Shown here: positions 60,366 to 64,000 of the stretch, piece after piece
How the letters are laid out: each line of letters opens with the position of its first letter
How positions within the stretch are numbered: position 1 is the stretch's first letter
Assembly (NCBI GenBank): GCA_947588985.1
Contig: CANQBG010000001.1
Span: 124,001-188,000 of the forward strand
Reading direction: 5' to 3'
Length of the DNA: 64,000 nt
Source: an uncultured Clostridia bacterium
GTDB lineage: Bacteria; Bacillota; Clostridia; Christensenellales; Borkfalkiaceae
The notes under the pieces: model-generated
The model's database searches: none
Told to the model about the DNA's origin: nothing
What the model saw: the letters and a program-made list of their open reading frames with translations, nothing else
Made by a program: the position numbers and the translations under genes

Positions 60366-61486
60366 ACGGGAAGCCTCCCGTAGCGATCCGCGAGTTCTGC
60401 CACGGTATCCCCGCCGAGCCGCTCCAAGACGGCCTCCGCGAGGACGGACGCGATCGCGGCTTCCAAGACGGTTTCGCATGCCGTGACGGCGCACACATCG
60501 CTCCGTTCGGGCGCGGCGACGGCAGGAAGTCCCGTCTGCGTATCCACCGTTTGGAGACCGCACATGAGGGTGGGGATGGGCTTCATGGCGGCGCGGAGGA
60601 CGAGCTCCTCCCCGTTGGACATGCCGCCCTCGATGCCCCCCGCACGGTTGGTCTTTCTGAAATATCTCTCGCCCTTGTAGATTTCGTCGTGGACTTCGCT
60701 TCCGCGGCGCGTTGCGGCCTCGAAGCCGAGCCCCACTTCCACGCCCTTGACGGCCTGTACGCTCATCATGGCGAAGGCGAGGCGGGCGTCGAGCTTTTCC
60801 GCATATGTCATGCAACTCCCGAATCCGCTCTTGAGGCCCTTTACGCGCAGTTCGCACACCCCGCCGAGGGTATCGCCCGCCGCCTTTGCGGCGTCGATCT
60901 CCGCTCTTGCACGGGCGGCAACCCCTTCATCCATCATGCCGAGCGTGGACTCGCGGCGGGAAAGTTCTTCGAACGCATATTCCTTTTCGTCGGAAACGCT
61001 TCCGACGGAGCGGACGTAGCCCGCGATCTCGACGCCGAGCGCCCGTAAGAGTTGCCGGCACACCTCGCCCGCGGCGACGCGGATCGCCGTCTCCCGCGCG
61101 GAGGCCCGCTCGAGGACGTTGCGCGCGTCGGTCTGCCCGAATTTGCGCATGCCGGAAAGGTCGGCGTGTCCCGGCCGCACGGCGGTCAGTCTGCGCTTTG
61201 CCGTATCGCACCCCTCGGGCGCCATGACCTCCCTCCAATTCTCATAGTCGCGGTTCCAAACGGCGAGCGTGAGAGGGCTTCCGAGCGTCGTCCCGTCGCG
61301 GACCCCCGAGAGGATCTCGACGCGATCTTGCTCGATGCGTTGCCGCGCCCCCCTTCCGTAGCCGCTCTGCCGCCGCAAGAGGGCGCAGTCGATGGCGGAA
61401 AGGTCGAGAGAAAGCCCCGCGGGAACTCCCTCAAGAATGGCAAAGAGCCCCTTTCCGTGCGATTCGCCGCTCGTGGTGATCTTCAT
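60362..61486 (-). CDS. aroC: chorismate synthase
   Basis: A 374-residue FMN-dependent enzyme, last step to chorismate. Signature segments are SGESHGKGLFAILEGVPAG at the N-terminus, VRPGHADLSG, NVLERASARETA and, late, GGIEGGMSNGE. GAGGT precedes ATG 61486. It is the first gene of the aro operon; aroA (EPSP synthase) is not in the window. Confidence 0.97.
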   Translation of the reverse strand: MKITTSGESHGKGLFAILEGVPAGLSLDLSAIDCALLRRQSGYGRGARQRIEQDRVEILSGVRDGTTLGSPLTLAVWNRDYENWREVMAPEGCDTAKRRLTAVRPGHADLSGMRKFGQTDARNVLERASARETAIRVAAGEVCRQLLRALGVEIAGYVRSVGSVSDEKEYAFEELSRRESTLGMMDEGVAARARAEIDAAKAAGDTLGGVCELRVKGLKSGFGSCMTYAEKLDARLAFAMMSVQAVKGVEVGLGFEAATRRGSEVHDEIYKGERYFRKTNRAGGIEGGMSNGEELVLRAAMKPIPTLMCGLQTVDTQTGLPAVAAPERSDVCAVTACETVLEAAIASVLAEAVLERLGGDTVAELADRYGRLPV

Positions 61487-61488
61487 AA

Positions 61489-62457
61489 CTACCTCGCGTA
61501 ATTCGTGAGGACGGTGTAGCCCGTCCCGTTCATGGTGATGAGAATATCGCCGCATTCGTCCGTTCTGTAGATCGTGGCGTAGGCGGAGAGCCGCTCGACC
61601 GCTTCCGCCGCGGGATGGCCGTAGACGTTTCCCTTCCCGCAGGAGATCACGGCGACCTCGGGCGAGAGCGCCGAGAGCCACTTCTCGGAGGAGGACGCCG
61701 AAGAACCGTGGTGCGCGGCCTTGAGGATATCCACGTCGAGACGCACGGAGGCGTCGCCCGCGTCGAAGATGGTCTCGTCGAGCGCATATTCCCTGAGGAG
61801 CAAATTCTCTCGCGCTGCCGAGATATCCCCGCTCAAGAGGGCGGAAGTATCTCCGTAGCGAAGATATAAGACGACGGAGACGTCGTTGCCGTGCGCTTCC
61901 TCCTCCAAAGAACGGGGAGAAAGGCAGACGGCATAAGCGGCAGACCCGTCGGTAAAGGTCTTGTAGCGCGAAATTTGTTCGATGGCGACGCCGCTCTTTT
62001 GGGCCGCCTCGACGACTTCCGAAAAGTCGCTCTCCTCCCCGGGGAGATACACCGCGTCCACCGGCAAAAACTCGAGGAGCGCGGGAAATCCGCCCCAATG
62101 ATCGACGTCGGAATGGGTGGCGAGCAGGGAGATCCGCCCGGCGTTGAGCCCGTTGACATAGTGGCACAGGCGATTGGTGTGCTCGAAGGAGCCGTCGCCG
62201 CCGTCCACGATCAGACAGTCCCCATCGGGAAATTCCACGATCGTACAGTCGCCCTGCCCCACGGAGACGAAGTGCAGACGAAACTCGCCCTCCGCGCGCG
62301 CCGGAAGCCGATAGGCGGACAGCGTAGAGCGGTAGGGTACGAAATAGGCAATGAGCCCGATGATCGTCATCAAGACGAAGGACACGGAAAGCCGGATGAC
62401 GTTTCGGACAAAGGCCTTATGATCGGGATCCTTTCGCCTTCTGATGCTTTCTGACAC
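61489..62457 (-). CDS. ComEC/Rec2-like MBL-fold hydrolase, membrane-anchored
   Basis: A 322-residue protein with one N-terminal transmembrane helix (about 23-43) and a metallo-beta-lactamase domain: SVGQGDCTIVEFPDG, IVDGGDG, then THSDVDHWGG as the metal motif, and KAAHHGS. It resembles the nuclease-like C-terminal domain of ComEC, found alone in many Clostridia. The start is GTG 62457 with AGGAGG 9 nt upstream, giving a 41-nt overlap with the patatin gene. Confidence 0.88.
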   Translation of the reverse strand: MSESIRRRKDPDHKAFVRNVIRLSVSFVLMTIIGLIAYFVPYRSTLSAYRLPARAEGEFRLHFVSVGQGDCTIVEFPDGDCLIVDGGDGSFEHTNRLCHYVNGLNAGRISLLATHSDVDHWGGFPALLEFLPVDAVYLPGEESDFSEVVEAAQKSGVAIEQISRYKTFTDGSAAYAVCLSPRSLEEEAHGNDVSVVLYLRYGDTSALLSGDISAARENLLLREYALDETIFDAGDASVRLDVDILKAAHHGSSASSSEKWLSALSPEVAVISCGKGNVYGHPAAEAVERLSAYATIYRTDECGDILITMNGTGYTVLTNYAR

Positions 62458-63289
62458 GGTGCGAAGCCTCCTCGATGGCTTGCTTGATCTCCCCCATCCG
62501 CTCCTTGGCGGCAGTATAGCCGGCGTCGAACATGGCGTTCATGGAATTTTTATCGATATCCGTCGCCTTGAGGCCGCGAAGATCGGGGCAGAGCATGACG
62601 TCCGTCGCCGTATAGCCGCGGGTACGGCAGTCCTCCGTATAATGCACGGGGCGCACATAGCTCACCGCGGTATCGAACAGCCGAGCGAAGATCCCCTTCT
62701 CTTCCTCGGGCGTGATCACGGCGGCGAGGTCGATGCCCACGACGACGTCCGCACCCATCTCCCGGCACACTTCGGCGGGGACGGCATTGGAGAAGGCGCC
62801 GTCGTAATACTTTTTCCCGTCGATCTCCACGGCGCGGAAGAAGGGCGGAATGGCGGCGGAGGCCGTGAGCACGCGGGCAAGTTTGCCCTCCCGCATCGCG
62901 AGCCCCTCATTGGTATCTCCCGCCGTCACCCATGCGGCAAACGGGAGTTTGAGGGTGGAGAAATCCCCCTCGAGATACTGTTCCAAAAAGCTCTCCGCAA
63001 AGCCGAGGTCGGAGAAGAGTTTGAGATTTTTGGCAAATTCCCGGCGATTGAGCCCCTCGACGATGGCCACCATATCCCGCGAGGAATAGCCCTTGGCGTA
63101 GAGCGCGCCGACGATCGAGCCGATACTCGCCCCCGAGACGACGGAGAAGGAAATGCCCTCCTCTTCAAATGCCTTCAGCGCGCCGAGATGGGCCATCCCT
63201 TTGGCCCCGCCGCTGCCGAGCGCCAATCCCAATACGGGCTTGCGCCTTCTTCTCGTAAAAAATTCTTTGATCCGGGAAAACAGTCCCAT
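62417..63289 (-). CDS. patatin-like phospholipase (second copy)
   Basis: A 290-residue patatin/RssA-type hydrolase. GSGGAKG is at 25-31, nucleophile Ser55 in GASIG, and the catalytic aspartate in YYDGAFS. A basic N-terminal stretch (RRRRK) and C-terminal basic helix may attach it to membranes. It has diverged considerably from the patatin at 44127. GGAGG precedes the ATG. Confidence 0.9.
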   Translation of the reverse strand: MGLFSRIKEFFTRRRRKPVLGLALGSGGAKGMAHLGALKAFEEEGISFSVVSGASIGSIVGALYAKGYSSRDMVAIVEGLNRREFAKNLKLFSDLGFAESFLEQYLEGDFSTLKLPFAAWVTAGDTNEGLAMREGKLARVLTASAAIPPFFRAVEIDGKKYYDGAFSNAVPAEVCREMGADVVVGIDLAAVITPEEEKGIFARLFDTAVSYVRPVHYTEDCRTRGYTATDVMLCPDLRGLKATDIDKNSMNAMFDAGYTAAKERMGEIKQAIEEASHRVRKHQKAKGSRS

Positions 63290-63303
63290 ACGTCCTCCGC
63301 AAG

Positions 63304-64000
63304 TCAGATCTCGAGCGTCATGCCGTCGTAGGCGGCGATCACGCCGTATTCTCGCTCTGCGCGCAAAAGCGCCTCTTCGGTGGGATAAGAATTGTGGGAA
63401 AAGTGGGTGATGACCTTCTTGGTGCGTTCATCCGCGAGCCCCATGGCCGCAAGCCGATCGAAGGTGCGCATATTTTCATCCAATCCCATGTGGCGCGCCC
63501 CCGCATACGTCTCGCGGTGCACGAAGGTGCAGTCGAAATTGATGAGGTCGAGGCGCCCCTCGAGGCCCCCGAGGGCCTGCCATGTGCTCTCGGGGAGCGG
63601 GCCGCTGTCGTGCAGGTGCAACACGCGCTTGCCGTCCTTTTCGATATAATACAGCATGGGCTCCCGCGAGGAATGGCATGCGGCCAACGAAAGAACGGTG
63701 TAATCTCCAAAGGAAAACCGCTCAAACGGATGGATCGTGTGGAGACGGATGGCGTCTTTGACCTCCTTCTGCTGTTCGCGGCGGGTCTGCTCCGCATAGA
63801 TCTCGAGCACTTCCGCATTGGCGAAGATCTCGAGGGTGGGCGAAGTCATTTCGTGGGCATACACGCCTCCCCGCAACACGAAATCGCTCGCATAGAAGTG
63901 ATCCATATGCGAATGCGTCACGAGGAGATATCGGATGCCGGAGAGATCGAAATCGTGCAGGGCGGCATGCACATAGGCGTCGGGCGGGAAGTCGATGGAG
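63304..64000 (-). CDS. MBL-fold metal-dependent hydrolase (5' end beyond window)
   Basis: The visible 232 residues include the metal motif THSHMDHF near the window edge, then a glycine/aspartate pair in HLHDSGPLPE, NFDCTF, and ITHFSHNS. The pattern resembles PhnP-type phosphodiesterases and related MBL hydrolases. The frame stays open to position 64000, so the N-terminus lies outside. A metal-dependent hydrolase is likely, substrate unknown. Confidence 0.82.
   Translation of the reverse strand, partial: SIDFPPDAYVHAALHDFDLSGIRYLLVTHSHMDHFYASDFVLRGGVYAHEMTSPTLEIFANAEVLEIYAEQTRREQQKEVKDAIRLHTIHPFERFSFGDYTVLSLAACHSSREPMLYYIEKDGKRVLHLHDSGPLPESTWQALGGLEGRLDLINFDCTFVHRETYAGARHMGLDENMRTFDRLAAMGLADERTKKVITHFSHNSYPTEEALLRAEREYGVIAAYDGMTLEI

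Noticed and set aside
1..64000. CRISPR array, prophage or insertion sequence
   Set aside because: No regularly spaced repeats, cas genes, transposase or phage structural genes were found.

Overview
The window looks like a piece of a chromosome from an endospore-forming Bacillota of the class Clostridia with fairly high GC. The direct evidence is the sporulation set spoIIGA-sigE, sigG, ylmC/ymxH and ylbJ (spoVV) together with housekeeping operons in typical Firmicute order (dgt-dnaG-rpoD-trmK-nif3-zinc ribbon; sua5-ywlE-rpiB). An uncultured gut lineage near Christensenellales would fit, but that is only an inference. Almost all genes point to the minus strand. Gene density is very high, and many neighbours overlap by 4 nt (ATGA or GTGA). 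I see no phage genes, insertion sequences, CRISPR array or rRNA. There is one tRNA gene (Leu, CAG).

Layout: 1-5.4 kb (minus) has a BspA-type leucine-rich-repeat protein cut by the window edge, gltX, a histidine phosphatase and a ketopantoate-reductase-like enzyme. 5.5-11.7 kb (plus) has a lipoprotein, secG, rnr, smpB and an ABC-FtsX transporter gene split by an in-frame TAA. 11.8-15.9 kb has a flavin reductase divergent from a hydrolase / cyclophilin-like lipoprotein / CMD-cupin operon, then hsp20 and a second LRR protein. 16-18.3 kb has rarA, an AT-rich lipoprotein gene and tRNA-Leu. 18.4-21.5 kb is a tightly overlapped operon of a DUF1538 membrane protein, a tandem PII-like protein and an S51 peptidase. 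21.5-35.9 kb is a long minus run: sbcD, sbcC, an alpha/beta-hydrolase-like protein, lepB, degV, a membrane protein, ACT/UPF0210, pepF, dnaB, sua5, ywlE and rpiB.

36-42.4 kb has a DnaD-type primosome protein whose C-terminus resembles the N-terminal domain of a DnaI/DnaC helicase loader, followed by the sporulation block spoIIGA-sigE-[alpha-galactosidase + zinc mini-protein]-sigG-ylmC. 42.4-46 kb has an HTH regulator divergent from a zinc-ribbon membrane protein, with two near-identical palindromic operators between them, then a second rarA, a patatin and ylbJ. 46-57 kb has pheA, aroF, coaD, rsmD, alr and the dnaG-rpoD operon. 57-62 kb is a nearly complete shikimate operon (aroC-aroB-aroE-aroQ-aroK, then an SDR enzyme), followed by a ComEC-like hydrolase, a second patatin and a second metallo-hydrolase cut by the right edge.

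Functionally the window covers replication and its priming (dnaB, dnaG, DnaD protein), recombination and repair (sbcCD, two rarA), translation quality control (smpB, rnr, sua5, trmK), aromatic amino acid synthesis (aroF, aroBCEQK, pheA; aroA is not here), secretion (secG, lepB) and sporulation control. The most unusual items are the DnaD/helicase-loader chimera, the DUF1538-PII-S51 operon, the vegetatively promoted glycosidase between sigE and sigG, the hookless SbcC, and a set of housekeeping promoters that nearly all have exactly 17-nt spacers.
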